Part shown: one piece after another, positions 1 through 9,059 of the stretch | Numbering within the stretch: position 1 is the stretch's first letter | How the letters are laid out: every line of letters begins with the position of its first letter | Assembly (NCBI RefSeq): GCF_020819595.1 | Contig: NZ_JAJHNP010000017.1 | Coordinates: forward strand, 62,001-126,000 | Direction: 5' to 3' | Length of the DNA stretch: 64,000 nt | From: Streptomyces barringtoniae | GTDB lineage: Bacteria; Actinomycetota; Actinomycetes; Streptomycetales; Streptomycetaceae | Program-made: the position numbers and the translations under genes | The notes under the pieces: generated by a model | The model's database searches: none | The model's input: only the letters and a program-made list of their open reading frames with translations | What the model was told of the DNA's origin: nothing

Positions 1-2
1 TG

Positions 3-1364
3 CCGCGTTTCGGGGAGGGGACTCCGGCGCGCGGCGTGCCCCGGATGCCCGGTGGCGGTCCCGCGCGCGGTGTCCCGGGTTTTCCGGAGGGCACTCCGGC
101 GCACGGCGTCCCGAGGCTTCCGGACGGCACTCCGGCGCACGGCGTCCCGAGGCTTCCGGACGGCACTCCCGCCCACGGTGTCCCGCGTCTTCCCGACGGC
201 ACCCCCGCCCACGGTGTCCCCCGTCTTCGTGAGGGCGCTCCCACCCGTGGGGGGCATCCCGAGCAGCGGGAAGCCGGCGGTGGGTGGGGTCGGTTCCCGG
301 GGGCGGCCGGTCCCGGTGTGGTGATTCCGCGGCCGCGGCCGGGCGGGCCGGGGGCCGGTTCCGGGCCCCGGCAGGAGTACCTCGACGCCTTCACCGACGG
401 GCGCGGCGGCGGTGTCGTCCTCGACGAGGACATCGACGTCTTCACACCTCGCACGGGGTCGCCTCGCCCTGCCGAGGGACACCCGGCCGACACGCCGGAG
501 GCGGACGCCGACGACGCGTCCCCGTCCGGCCCGCCCGCGGAGCCCCCCGCCGGCCTCCCCGCGCAGCGCACGGGCGGCAAGGGGCGGGCCTTCACCGGGA
601 TCGCGGCCGCCGCCGTCACCACCGTGCTCGCGGTGGTCGTCGCCGGCCAGGTGACCGGGTCGCACCACGACGGCGGCGCAGGGTCGAACTCCGCCACCGA
701 CCAGGCTCGGGACGCGCGCACCCCCGGCGGTGAGACCCCGTCCGCCCCGCCAGGCACGGTCACGCTGTCGTACGAGCAGAAGATGGACCTGAAGTACCCG
801 CTCAGCGCCACGCTGAAGGGCTCGGGGAAGTTCGCCGCCGTGCCCGGTTTCGCCAAGGCACCCGGCACCGGGCAGAAGTACACCTACCGCGTGGACGTCG
901 AGCAGGGACTCGGCCTGGACGGCGAACTGTTCGCCGAGGCCGTGCAGAAGACCCTGAACGACGACCGCAGTTGGGCCCACGGCGGCGCCCGCACCTTCGA
1001 GCGGATCTCCTCCGGCAAGCCCGACTTCGTGATCACGCTGGCGAGCCCCGGTACGACCGCCAAGTGGTGCGCCAAGTCCGGGCTCGACACCACGGAGGAC
1101 AACGTCTCCTGCGATTCCGCTGCCACCGAACGAGTGATGATCAATGCGTACAGGTGGGCCCAGGGCAGTAAGACATACGGGGACAAGATGTACGCCTACC
1201 GGCAGATGTTGATCAATCACGAGGTCGGTCACCGGCTCGGCCACGGCCATGTGACGTGCCAGAAGGACGGCGAACTCGCCCCCGTCATGCAGCAGCAGAC
1301 CAAGTTCCTAGACCACGACGGAATCCACTGCCTGCCCAACCCCTGGCCCTATCCCAGGAGTTGA
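3..1364 (+). CDS. DUF3152 membrane-anchored metzincin-like protein (5' end outside window)
   Basis: The reading frame is already open at the left edge and runs through the repeat region, so the start codon lies upstream; the GTG at 36 sits inside a repeat and has no ribosome site. Order of parts: Gly/Pro-rich repeats, a Pro/Ala-rich cytoplasmic stretch, one hydrophobic membrane segment (around nt 595-655), then an extracytoplasmic DUF3152 domain. Near the C-terminus is HEVGHRLGHGH, which fits the metzincin zinc-site pattern HExxHxxGxxH, followed by a conserved Cys pair and an NPWPYP ending. DUF3152 proteins are common in actinobacteria and are probably surface zinc peptidases; the substrate is unknown. 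It is the last gene before a degraded ABC gene on the same strand. Confidence 0.85.
   Translation, partial: PRFGEGTPARGVPRMPGGGPARGVPGFPEGTPAHGVPRLPDGTPAHGVPRLPDGTPAHGVPRLPDGTPAHGVPRLREGAPTRGGHPEQREAGGGWGRFPGAAGPGVVIPRPRPGGPGAGSGPRQEYLDAFTDGRGGGVVLDEDIDVFTPRTGSPRPAEGHPADTPEADADDASPSGPPAEPPAGLPAQRTGGKGRAFTGIAAAAVTTVLAVVVAGQVTGSHHDGGAGSNSATDQARDARTPGGETPSAPPGTVTLSYEQKMDLKYPLSATLKGSGKFAAVPGFAKAPGTGQKYTYRVDVEQGLGLDGELFAEAVQKTLNDDRSWAHGGARTFERISSGKPDFVITLASPGTTAKWCAKSGLDTTEDNVSCDSAATERVMINAYRWAQGSKTYGDKMYAYRQMLINHEVGHRLGHGHVTCQKDGELAPVMQQQTKFLDHDGIHCLPNPWPYPRS
18..237 (+). repeat. 36-bp in-frame tandem repeats (Gly/Pro-rich 12-mer)
   Basis: About six copies of a 36-bp unit encode variants of the 12-residue block GTPAHGVPRLPD in the DUF3152 protein. 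The central copies are nearly identical at DNA level and the outer ones diverge, which suggests slippage or unequal crossover. The repeat continues to the window edge. Confidence 0.85.
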
Positions 1365-1389
1365 CAGGCGCCGCTCATGTCACATTGAT

Positions 1390-2559
1390 ATGAGCCGCAA
1401 GGGCATTCGTATTTCTGGCGCCCTCATCGCCATGGCGCTCGCCTGTGAGCCGGACCTGCTGATCGCCGACGAGCCGACCACCGCCCTCGACATCACCGTC
1501 CAGGCCCAGATCCTCGACCTGCTGCACGCGCTGCGCGCGGAGACCGGCATGGGCCTGCTGCTCGTCACCCATGACGTGGGCGTCGCCGCCGAGAGCGTGG
1601 ACGACGTCCTCGTCATGCGGCACGGCAGGGTCGTCGAGCAGGGCCCGGTCGGCACAGTCCTCGCCGCGCCCACCGCGGCGTACACCCGGGAACTCCTCGA
1701 CGCCGTCCCGCGCGTGGACACCCGCCGTACCGGCTCCCGGGCCTCCGGCGAGGTCGTGCTGGAGGCCACCGGGGTGCGGCGCGAGTTCGGCCGCGGCAGG
1801 CGGGCGTTCGCGGCCGTGGACGACGTCTCGCTGACCGTCCGCCGCGGCGCAACGCTCGGCGTGGTCGGCGTGGTCGGCGTGGTCGGCGAGAGCGGCAGCG
1901 GCAGGACCACGCTCGGCCGCATGCTGGTCGTGCTGCTGGAGCCGACCGCCGGCACGATCCGCTACGCGGGCGCCCCGCACACCGGCGTGCACCCGGCCGT
2001 CCAGATGGTCTTCCAGGATCCCGTCTCCTCCCTCAACCCTCGTCGCAGCGTGGGCGAGTCCATCGCCGACCCGCTCCGCGCGCGTGGGGACCACGACGAG
2101 GAGCGCATCCGGGGGCGCGTGACGGAGCTGCTGGAGCGCGTGGGGCTCGAAAAGGCGCACTACGACCGCTCCCCGCACGAGTTCAGCGGCGGCCAGCGCC
2201 AGCGCATCGGCATCGCCCGGGCACTCGCCGCCGACCCGCGCGTCATCGTCTGCGACGAGCCGGTCTCCGCGCTCGACGTCACCACGCAGACCCAGGTGGT
2301 CGAGCTGCTCGGCGAACTCCAGCGGGAACTCGGCCCCGCGCTCGTCTTCATCGCCCACGACCTCGCCGTCGTACGGCAGGTCAGCGACCGGGTCGCGGTG
2401 ATGCGCCGGGGCCGGGTCGTCGAGTCCGGGCCGGCCGACGAGGTGTACGACAGCCCGCGCGAGCCGTACACCAGGCAGCTCCTGGCCGCCGTACCGGCGC
2501 TGGACCCGGAGCCGGCGGCACAGCGGCGCGCGACGCGACGCGAACCGGCCGTGGCGTAA
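1390..2559 (+). pseudogene. 5'-truncated remnant of fused oligopeptide/dipeptide ABC ATPase (DppD-DppF type)
   Basis: The frame begins in the middle of a first ATPase domain: a garbled signature region leads straight into the Walker B block (LLIADEPTTALD) and H-loop, with no Walker A. A second ATPase domain follows with signature FSGGQRQRIGIARAL and Walker B VIVCDEPVSALD. Its Walker A reads GESGSGRTT, with Arg in place of the essential Lys, and is preceded by a triplicated Gly-Val-Val block from a 9-bp repeat. Full fused proteins of this type are about 550 aa; this one is 389 aa. No permease or binding-protein genes are adjacent. It starts 25 bp after the DUF3152 stop. I read it as a decaying remnant; a short expressed protein is possible but unlikely to hydrolyse ATP. 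Confidence 0.8.
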
Positions 2560-2646
2560 CGTTTCGTGCACGGTTGATCGCCACATGAAGCCCTAGCGCG
2601 GCGGAACGCGACCCGCACGCGAAAGTTACGACCGTTCACCCCTTTT

Positions 2647-2680
2647 GGTGGCGCGATGGACAACCGTCCGTCGCGCCACC
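2647..2680 (+). promoter_or_regulatory. Strong leader hairpin upstream of the glycosyltransferase operon
   Basis: Arms GGTGGCGCGA and TCGCGCCACC are perfect complements; inside them GGAC and GTCC pair again, giving a 14-bp stem with one mismatch and an AACC loop. A second 9-bp stem (GAGCCGCCG/CGGCGGCTC) lies at 2710-2733, ending 27 nt before the GTG start at 2761. There is no T-run, so this is not a clear intrinsic terminator. It could be an RNA leader structure or an operator for a dimeric regulator. Confidence 0.5.
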
Positions 2681-2760
2681 GCCTTGTCCGCTTACGTTCG
2701 TCCCGCTGCGAGCCGCCGGGGCAACGGCGGCTCACCGGACAGGAGATCGGGGGTGCACAC

Positions 2761-4461
2761 GTGCGCATCGGACTGCTTACGGAGGGTGGCTACCCGTATG
2801 TGAGCGGTGACGCCGGACTCTGGTGCGACCGGCTCGTGCGCGGGCTCGACCAGCACGAGTTCGACATCTACGCGCTCAGCCGCGGCCGGCGCCAGGAGGA
2901 CGACGGCTGGGTCGCGCTCCCGCCGCAGGTCGGCCGGGTGCGTACGGCACCGCTGTGGACGGCCGAGGACGACGGGGTCGCCTACGGACGGCGCACGCGC
3001 CGGCGCTTCACCGAGTGTTACGGCGAACTGGTCGGGGCGGTGTGCGACGGGACCGCGGCCGCCTCCGAGGAGGCATCCACCGATCTGGCGGACCGTTTCG
3101 GCAGCGCGCTGTACGGACTCGCCGAACTCGCCCGCGAGGAAGGCGGACTGGTCGGCGCCCTGCGCTCGGACGCCGCCGTACGCACCCTCGAACGCGCCTG
3201 TCGCGCCCCCGGAGCGCTGTGCACGGCGCGCGAGGCGCGCGTATCCGACCTCCTCACCGTCACCGCACACCTCGAACGCGCCCTGCGCCCCCTCTCCCTC
3301 GACTGGTACGGCGACGACGGCCTCGGCGCGGCCGATCTCTGCCACGCCGCCGCCGGCGGCTCCGCAGCCCTCCCCGGGCTGCTCGCCCGGCACTTCGCCG
3401 ACGTACCGCTGCTCGTCACCGAGTACGGCGTACCGCTGCGTTCCCACTACCTGGCCCTCGGCCCCGACACCGCCGCCCCCGCCGTACGCGCGCTCCTCGC
3501 CGCATTTCACGGTCGGCTCGCCGCCGAGGTCTACCGGCGTGCCGAGGTCCTCACCCCCGGCAACGCCCACGCCCGCCGCTGGCAGGAACGGTGCGGCGCC
3601 GACCGGGCCCGGATCCGCACGGTCCACCCGGGCATGGACGCCACCCGCTTCGCGGAGGTCGGCGAGGCCCCGGACCGCGCCGACCCCGGGACCCTGGTCT
3701 GGGTCGGGCGTGTCGAACCCGCCAAGGACCTGATCTCGCTGCTGCACGCCTTCGCCGAGGTCCGCAAGGAGGAGCCCGAGGCACGCCTCAGGATCGTCGG
3801 CGCACCGTCGGGACCCGAGGGTGCGGCCTACCTCGGCCACTGCCGGGCGCTCGCCGCACAGCTGTTCCCCGACGAGGCGGAGGGCGTGCACGCCGTCGGC
3901 GACAACCCCGTCTCCTTCGAGGAGATCGGCGGCCCGGAAGCCCCCACGCTGCCCGAGGCGTACGCCGCCGGCGCGGTCGTCGTGCTGTCCAGCGTGGTCG
4001 AGGGCTTCCCGGTCGGCCTGATCGAGGCCATGTTCTGCGGCCGGGCCACGGTGTCCACCGACGTCGGTGCCGTGGTGGAGGTCATCGGGGGCACGGGACT
4101 CGTCGTCCCTCCGCGCAATCCGCGGGCGCTCGCCGAGGCGTGCGTGGCGCTGCTGCGCGACCACGAGCGCCGTGCGCGCCTCGGCGCCGCCGCGCGCGCC
4201 CGGGCGCTCGAACTGTTCACCGTCGAGCAGAACATCGCGGCGTTCGACGGCATTTACCTGCAGATCGTTTCGCACTGCCCGGTCCGCCGGGTCGTCCTCG
4301 ACGAGGCCGGCGCTCCCCTGCCGTTCGCCACCCCCGCCGAGTCCCACGTCCCCGGCCGCTGGACCGGCCCCACGGCCCGCTTCCTGCCCCGGACCGTGCC
4401 CGGCTGGGCCACGGGCTCACCGGTGCGCGCGACACGACTGGCCGCCGCGGAGGGGGCGTGA
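2761..4461 (+). CDS. PelF-like GT4 family glycosyltransferase (DUF3492)
   Basis: This is a 566-aa GT-B fold enzyme predicted to transfer a sugar from a nucleotide donor in the cytoplasm. The N-terminus (MRIGLLTEGGYPYVSGDAG) is typical of the DUF3492 domain found in PelF, the polymerase subunit for Pel polysaccharide. The C-terminal half has the Rossmann-like donor domain (LVWVGRVEPAKD) and the GT4 EX7E pair at E414 and E422 in EGFPVGLIE. GTG 2761 is chosen because homology begins there and a GGAG/GGGGG stretch lies just upstream; an earlier in-frame GTG/ATG would add unrelated residues. Its stop overlaps the next ATG. Neighbours (membrane protein, epimerase, spherulin-4 hydrolase) suggest a Pel-like exopolysaccharide pathway; the donor sugar is not determined. 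Confidence 0.85.
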   Translation: MRIGLLTEGGYPYVSGDAGLWCDRLVRGLDQHEFDIYALSRGRRQEDDGWVALPPQVGRVRTAPLWTAEDDGVAYGRRTRRRFTECYGELVGAVCDGTAAASEEASTDLADRFGSALYGLAELAREEGGLVGALRSDAAVRTLERACRAPGALCTAREARVSDLLTVTAHLERALRPLSLDWYGDDGLGAADLCHAAAGGSAALPGLLARHFADVPLLVTEYGVPLRSHYLALGPDTAAPAVRALLAAFHGRLAAEVYRRAEVLTPGNAHARRWQERCGADRARIRTVHPGMDATRFAEVGEAPDRADPGTLVWVGRVEPAKDLISLLHAFAEVRKEEPEARLRIVGAPSGPEGAAYLGHCRALAAQLFPDEAEGVHAVGDNPVSFEEIGGPEAPTLPEAYAAGAVVVLSSVVEGFPVGLIEAMFCGRATVSTDVGAVVEVIGGTGLVVPPRNPRALAEACVALLRDHERRARLGAAARARALELFTVEQNIAAFDGIYLQIVSHCPVRRVVLDEAGAPLPFATPAESHVPGRWTGPTARFLPRTVPGWATGSPVRATRLAAAEGA

Positions 4462-5705
4462 TGGACACACGGGACGACCGCACGGGCGCGGACCGCACCG
4501 GGGCGGTGGACGAGTTGAGCGACCGGGACACGCCACGAGCCCTCGGCCCGCTGGGCTCCCGCCCGGGCAACGGGGAGTCGGGCAAGCGGCGCGCCGCCGC
4601 GCCGCGGCGTGGTGCCGCCGACCCCGTGAAAGCCCTGCTGCACCGGCACCGTGAGCTGTGCGAGCGGGCCGTGGACCCGTTGGAGATCGCCGCCGGGCTG
4701 GAGGCACACGGCGTCACCGACCGGACCGCCGCCCGGTTCCGGCACCGCGATGTCTTCTCGCTCGCCGAGGAGTTGTACGCGCGCGTGCCGCGGGGCGGCG
4801 AGCAGGGCGCCGAGCCCGAGCCCCTGCCCGTACCCCGTGTGCGCAGGGACTGGGTCCTGCTCAGCCTCCTGCCGGGCGTCCTCGGCGGAGCCACCGTGGC
4901 CGGACTTCGCCTCACCCACGGACACCCCCGCCTGCTGGCCGCCGCCGTCGGCATCCTCGCCGTGGCCCTCGCCACACGCGCCGCACTGCGCCGCGGCCCC
5001 CTCGCCGGTCCGCCCGGCACGCACGCGTGGCGCACGGCGTACGGCACGCGCGCGTGGACCCTGTGGCTCCTCGGGTACGCCCTCCTCGGCGACGGCCTTC
5101 TCCACGCCGCCGCGACCGGTGGCCCCGATGCCCTGCCGACCGGCGCCCCGGACGGCTCCTGGCCCACGGCCGTAGCGCCCGCCGTGGCCCTGACCCTGGC
5201 CTGTGCCCCGGCGGCCTGGTGCGCCCACCTGCTGAGCGCGGGCGCCCGCCGCAGGCTCGCCGGCAGCCGGGGTCTGGAGGACTTCACAGCCGCCGCCAAG
5301 CCGCTGCTGTTCGGCACGTTCGCCCTGTTCCTTGGCGCGCTCACCGCCCTGCTGCTGGTGTGTGGCACCGTCCTGCACGAGCCCGTGGCCTACCCGCAGA
5401 CCCTCGCCCTGGGCGCCCTGCTGCTGCTCGCCCGCCTGCTCACCGTGCACGGCCACCGGCACGCCCCGGCCGTGGCGCTCGGTGCGGCGGCGGCCACGGA
5501 GGCGGTGGCCCTCGCCCTGCCGCTGGCCGGAGGACTGCCGGGCTGTGCCGTTCTGACGGCCCCCGTACGAACGCTCCTGGACGCGTGGGGCGAGACCGCC
5601 GTCCCCGCCCTCGCCTGCGGCACGGCCGCGCTGGCCCTGCTGTTCCACGCCGGCCGCACCCTCACCCGGGCCTCGGCGCACGCGCCCACCGAAGCCCCCG
5701 ACTGA
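4461..5705 (+). CDS. Polytopic membrane protein in the Pel-like operon
   Basis: This 414-aa protein starts at an ATG that overlaps the glycosyltransferase stop (TGATG), implying coupled translation. Residues 1-120 are soluble: a charged disordered tail, then a helical block with RHRELCERAVDPLEIAAGLEAHG. Residues 130-400 hold roughly nine hydrophobic segments rich in Leu, Ala and Gly. In Pel systems the glycosyltransferase works with a flippase-like membrane partner (PelG); this protein is in the right place for that but shows no clear MOP-flippase motif, so I leave it unnamed. Confidence 0.75.
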   Translation: MDTRDDRTGADRTGAVDELSDRDTPRALGPLGSRPGNGESGKRRAAAPRRGAADPVKALLHRHRELCERAVDPLEIAAGLEAHGVTDRTAARFRHRDVFSLAEELYARVPRGGEQGAEPEPLPVPRVRRDWVLLSLLPGVLGGATVAGLRLTHGHPRLLAAAVGILAVALATRAALRRGPLAGPPGTHAWRTAYGTRAWTLWLLGYALLGDGLLHAAATGGPDALPTGAPDGSWPTAVAPAVALTLACAPAAWCAHLLSAGARRRLAGSRGLEDFTAAAKPLLFGTFALFLGALTALLLVCGTVLHEPVAYPQTLALGALLLLARLLTVHGHRHAPAVALGAAAATEAVALALPLAGGLPGCAVLTAPVRTLLDAWGETAVPALACGTAALALLFHAGRTLTRASAHAPTEAPD

Positions 5706-5773
5706 ATCTTCCGCAACCGGCCCGAACCGGCGCCGGAGGCGACCGCACCACGCCTTTTGAAGGAGAAAGCCAG

Positions 5774-6094
5774 ATGACCACCTCCCGACCCGGAGCGTCC
5801 GGAGCCCCCGGAGCCGCCGGCGCGTCCGCAGCAGTCGCAGCCGCAGGCGCACAATCCGCCGGGACCGCCGGAGCCGGAGTCCGGGGAACCACCGGATCCG
5901 CCGGCACCGCGAGCGAGCGCGGACCCGCCGCACCGTCCTGGCCCACGGCACCCCTCGGCGCCGCCGGCCACCCGGGCCGGGCCTGTCACGTCGGCCTCAA
6001 CGGTCATACTGGCCACGCTGATCACGTCGGCCCCGTCGGTCATCTCAGCCCCGCCCGTCAGGCCGGCGCCCGCACCCCGGGAGCTGTCCGATGA
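5774..6094 (+). CDS. Small low-complexity Ala/Gly protein, unknown
   Basis: This 106-aa frame has a clear ribosome site (AGGAG at 5761-5765, 8 nt before the ATG), and its stop overlaps the next start as ATGA, so it fits the operon. The sequence is almost entirely Ala, Gly, Ser, Pro and Thr, with a His/Gly-rich section near the C-terminus (GLNGHTGHADHVGPVGH). No domain is recognisable. It may be a disordered protein or a weakly conserved translated leader for the epimerase gene. Confidence 0.5.
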   Translation: MTTSRPGASGAPGAAGASAAVAAAGAQSAGTAGAGVRGTTGSAGTASERGPAAPSWPTAPLGAAGHPGRACHVGLNGHTGHADHVGPVGHLSPARQAGARTPGAVR

Positions 6095-7050
6095 GGGTCC
6101 TGCTGATCGGAGCCAACGGATACATCGGCCGCTTCGTCGCCGACCGCCTGCTCGCCGACCCGGCCGTCCAGCTCACCGCGCTCGGCCGCGGCGACGACGC
6201 CGACGTCCGTTTCGACCTCGCCAGCGGCAGCCCCGGCGCGCTCACCCGCTTCCTCGACGCGGTCCACCCCGGGGTCGTCATCAACTGCGCCGGCGCCATC
6301 CGCGGCGGCGCCCGCGAACTGACCCGGCACAACACCGTGGCCGTCGCCACCGTCTGCGAGGCCCTGCGCCGCAGCGGCTGCGGGGCCCGGCTGGTGCAGA
6401 TCGGCTGCAGCGCCGAGTACGGTCCGAGCCAGCCCGGCTCCTCCACCGCCGAGGACGCCGTACCGCGCCCCGGCGGCCCGTACGGGGTGAGCAAGCTCGC
6501 CGCGACCGAGCTGGTCCTCGGCTCCGGACTGGACGCCGTCGTACTGCGGGTCTTCTCCCCGGCGGGCCCCGGCACCCCGGCCGGCTCCCCGCTGGGCCGG
6601 CTCGCCGAGGCCATGCGGCGCGCCATGCAGTCCGGCGACGGCGAGCTCAAGCTCGGCGGCCTCGGCGTGCAGCGCGACTTCGTCGACGTACGCGACGTCG
6701 CGCGCGCCGTGCACGCCGCCTCGCTCTCCGCCGCGCAGGGCGTGATCAACATCGGCTCCGGCCGCGCCGTCCGCCTCCGCGACGCCGCCGCCGTCCTCGC
6801 GCGCGTGGCCGGATACGGCGGCGCCCTGCACGAACTCGACGCCCCGCCCGGCCCGCTGCGCAGCGCCATCGGCCACCCCCGCGCCGACTCCGACCACGCG
6901 GCCCCGGTGGCGTACCCGTACCCGGACGGCTGCGGCAGCTGGCAGCAGGCCGACGTGCGCACCGCGCGGGACCGACTCGGCTGGCGGCCCCGCATCAACC
7001 TCGAAGAATCCCTGGCCGACATCTGGATGGAGGCGGCATGCCGCATCTGA
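6091..7050 (+). CDS. NAD-dependent epimerase/dehydratase (extended SDR)
   Basis: This 319-aa protein has an N-terminal NAD-binding motif GANGYIG (residues 7-13), a catalytic-type CSAEYG segment and YGVSK (YxxxK), and a QRDFVDVRDVARA block typical of nucleotide-sugar epimerases. The expected role is to make or interconvert an activated sugar, such as a UDP-sugar, for the upstream glycosyltransferase. The start overlaps the previous stop by 4 bp and its end overlaps the next gene by 13 bp, so it is embedded in one operon. The exact substrate cannot be read from sequence. Confidence 0.85.
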   Translation: MRVLLIGANGYIGRFVADRLLADPAVQLTALGRGDDADVRFDLASGSPGALTRFLDAVHPGVVINCAGAIRGGARELTRHNTVAVATVCEALRRSGCGARLVQIGCSAEYGPSQPGSSTAEDAVPRPGGPYGVSKLAATELVLGSGLDAVVLRVFSPAGPGTPAGSPLGRLAEAMRRAMQSGDGELKLGGLGVQRDFVDVRDVARAVHAASLSAAQGVINIGSGRAVRLRDAAAVLARVAGYGGALHELDAPPGPLRSAIGHPRADSDHAAPVAYPYPDGCGSWQQADVRTARDRLGWRPRINLEESLADIWMEAACRI

Positions 7051-7787
7051 CCAGCACCACAGCAGGCGTCACGAGCACCGGCCTGCGCACCGCCATCGGC
7101 GTCCCCGGCTACGCCCACCCGCTCGTCGCCCCCGCCCAGTGGGCCGAGCTAGCCCGCCCGGGCACCCCGCTGGACTGGGTGGTCCTCAACGTGGCCGCCG
7201 GCCCCGGCACCCGCCCGGACCCGCACTGCCTGGAGGCCGCGGGCCGGCTGCGGGGAGCGGGCGTCCGGGTCCTCGGCCACCTGGACCTCGCCCACGGCAC
7301 CCGCGCCTTCGCCGACCTGCTCTCCGACGCCCACCGCCACCTCGACTGGTACCGGGTCGACGGCTTCCTGCTGGACCGCTGCCCCACCGACCGCACCGCG
7401 CTCCCCGAGGTCCGCCGCGCGGTCACCACCCTCCGGACGATCAGCGACACGGCCCACGTCGTCCTCGGCCACGGCAGCCATCCGCACCCCGGGTACGCGG
7501 AGAACGCCGATCAGCTGGTGACCTTCTCCGGCTCCTGGTCCGACTACCGCTGGTCGCAGGTCGCCGAGTGGACGGCCGACTACCCGCCGGACCGCTTCTG
7601 CCACTTCGTGCACGGCGTGCCCCGCGGCCACCTGGAGGAGGCGCTGCGCATCGCCCGCTGGCAGGGTGCGGCGACGATCTACTTCACCGACCGCACGGAC
7701 CGGGGCGGCCGCACCGACCCCTGGGAGACCATGCCCGGCTACTGGGACGAAATCGTCTCGCGTATCGGAACAGGTGTCTCGGAATGA
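7038..7787 (+). CDS. Spherulation-specific family 4 (spherulin-4/GH135-like) protein
   Basis: This 249-aa protein has a TIM-barrel-like fold signature: an N-terminal GVPGYAHPL, then WVVLNVAAGPGTRPDP, VLGHLDLAHGTR and a DWYRVDGFLLDRC strand carrying the acidic residues expected of the active site. Relatives include fungal Sph3, which cleaves galactosaminogalactan, and the hydrolase part of PelA. No signal peptide is visible, so it may act in the cytoplasm or leave by an unknown route. It closes the Pel-like operon and overlaps the epimerase gene, which supports a role in trimming or recycling the same polymer. Confidence 0.8.
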   Translation: MPHLTSTTAGVTSTGLRTAIGVPGYAHPLVAPAQWAELARPGTPLDWVVLNVAAGPGTRPDPHCLEAAGRLRGAGVRVLGHLDLAHGTRAFADLLSDAHRHLDWYRVDGFLLDRCPTDRTALPEVRRAVTTLRTISDTAHVVLGHGSHPHPGYAENADQLVTFSGSWSDYRWSQVAEWTADYPPDRFCHFVHGVPRGHLEEALRIARWQGAATIYFTDRTDRGGRTDPWETMPGYWDEIVSRIGTGVSE

Positions 7788-7806
7788 AGAAGGCCGTGGC
7801 AGTGTT
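7781..7806 (+). promoter_or_regulatory. SigR-type promoter for moeZ
   Basis: GGAAT at 7781-7785 and GTT at 7804-7806 are separated by exactly 18 bases, matching the SigR (thiol-oxidative stress sigma factor) consensus GGGAAT-N18-GTTG. It overlaps the end of the spherulin-4 gene and lies about 45 nt before the moeZ GTG. I recall moeZ/moeB-like genes among SigR targets in Streptomyces. Confidence 0.65.
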
Positions 7807-7850
7807 ACGGGGAGAACAACTGTAGTGATTGACCGACCAACGGAGTCCCC

Positions 7851-9029
7851 GTGTCGCTGCCACCCCTGGTTGAGCCAGCCTCTGAGCTCACCGTAGACGA
7901 GGTCCGCAGGTACTCCCGCCACCTGATCATCCCCGACGTGGGCATGGACGGGCAGAAGCGGCTGAAGAACGCCAAGGTGCTTTGTGTGGGCGCCGGCGGC
8001 CTGGGCTCGCCGGCGCTGATGTACCTGGCCGCCGCGGGCGTGGGCACCCTCGGCATCGTGGAGTTCGACGAGGTCGACGAGTCGAACCTGCAGCGCCAGA
8101 TCATCCACAGCCAGTCCGACATCGGCCGCTCCAAGGCCGAGTCCGCCCGTGACACCGTCAAGGGCATCAACCCGTACGTGAACGTGATCCTTCACGAGGA
8201 GCGGCTCGAGGCCGACAACGTGATGGACATCTTCAGCCAGTACGACCTGATCGTCGACGGCACCGACAACTTCGCGACCCGCTACCTGGTCAACGACGCG
8301 TGCGTGCTGCTGAACAAGCCGTACGTGTGGGGTTCGATCTACCGCTTCGACGGCCAGGCCTCCGTCTTCTGGTCCGAGCACGGCCCCTGCTACCGCTGCC
8401 TCTACCCGGAGCCCCCGCCCCCCGGCATGGTCCCCTCCTGCGCCGAGGGCGGCGTCCTGGGCGTGCTCTGCGCGTCCATCGGCTCCATCCAGGTCAACGA
8501 GGCCATCAAGCTCCTCGCGGGCATCGGCGAGCCGCTGGTCGGCCGCCTGATGATCTACGACGCCCTGGAGATGACGTACCGTCAGGTCAAGGTCCGCAAG
8601 GACCCGAACTGCGCGGTCTGCGGCGAGAACCCGACCGTCACCGAGCTCATCGACTACGAGGCCTTCTGCGGCGTCGTGTCCGAGGAGGCCCAGGCGGCGG
8701 CCGCCGACTCCACGATCACTCCGAAGCAGCTCAAGGAGTGGATCGACGACGGCGAGAACATCGAGATCATCGACGTCCGCGAGCCGAACGAGTACGAGAT
8801 CGTCTCCATCCCGGGCGCCAGGCTGATCCCGAAGAACGAGTTCCTCATGGGCACCGCCCTGGAGGGCCTCCCGCAGGACAGGAAGATCGTCCTGCACTGC
8901 AAGACGGGTGTCCGCAGTGCGGAAGTCCTGGCCGTGCTGAAGTCCGCGGGCTTCGCCGACGCCGTCCACGTCGGCGGCGGCGTCATCGGCTGGGTCAACC
9001 AGATCGAACCGCACAAGCCGGTCTACTGA
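7851..9029 (+). CDS. moeZ: MoeZ: adenylyltransferase/sulfurtransferase (ThiF + rhodanese)
   Basis: This 392-aa protein activates the C-terminal Gly of ubiquitin-like sulfur carriers by adenylation and then loads sulfur. Residues 20-260 are the E1-like domain: GAGGLGSPALMYLAAAGVG, the NLQRQ arginine finger, and two zinc Cys pairs (CYRCLYP and CAVCG). Residues 280-392 are a rhodanese domain with active-site CKTGVRS (Cys350). In actinobacteria MoeZ serves molybdopterin, cysteine and sulfur-containing natural-product pathways. The GTG start follows CGGAG. It is monocistronic, with a SigR-type promoter upstream and a strong terminator downstream. It sits directly before a YcaO-TfuA cassette that needs sulfur, although moeZ itself is a core gene. 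Confidence 0.95.
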   Translation: MSLPPLVEPASELTVDEVRRYSRHLIIPDVGMDGQKRLKNAKVLCVGAGGLGSPALMYLAAAGVGTLGIVEFDEVDESNLQRQIIHSQSDIGRSKAESARDTVKGINPYVNVILHEERLEADNVMDIFSQYDLIVDGTDNFATRYLVNDACVLLNKPYVWGSIYRFDGQASVFWSEHGPCYRCLYPEPPPPGMVPSCAEGGVLGVLCASIGSIQVNEAIKLLAGIGEPLVGRLMIYDALEMTYRQVKVRKDPNCAVCGENPTVTELIDYEAFCGVVSEEAQAAAADSTITPKQLKEWIDDGENIEIIDVREPNEYEIVSIPGARLIPKNEFLMGTALEGLPQDRKIVLHCKTGVRSAEVLAVLKSAGFADAVHVGGGVIGWVNQIEPHKPVY

Positions 9030-9059
9030 TCACGGTTCCCGCCGAACGGCGGGACTGAC

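Noticed and set aside
18..237. Repeat cluster at the left edge considered as CRISPR
   Set aside because: Units are contiguous, in frame and lack unique spacers; they encode a Gly/Pro-rich protein repeat.
1375..2586. Long open frame opposite the ABC remnant, and similar long antisense frames throughout
   Set aside because: Mirror frames caused by third-position GC bias; no ribosome sites, no recognisable domains, and the sense frame explains the sequence.
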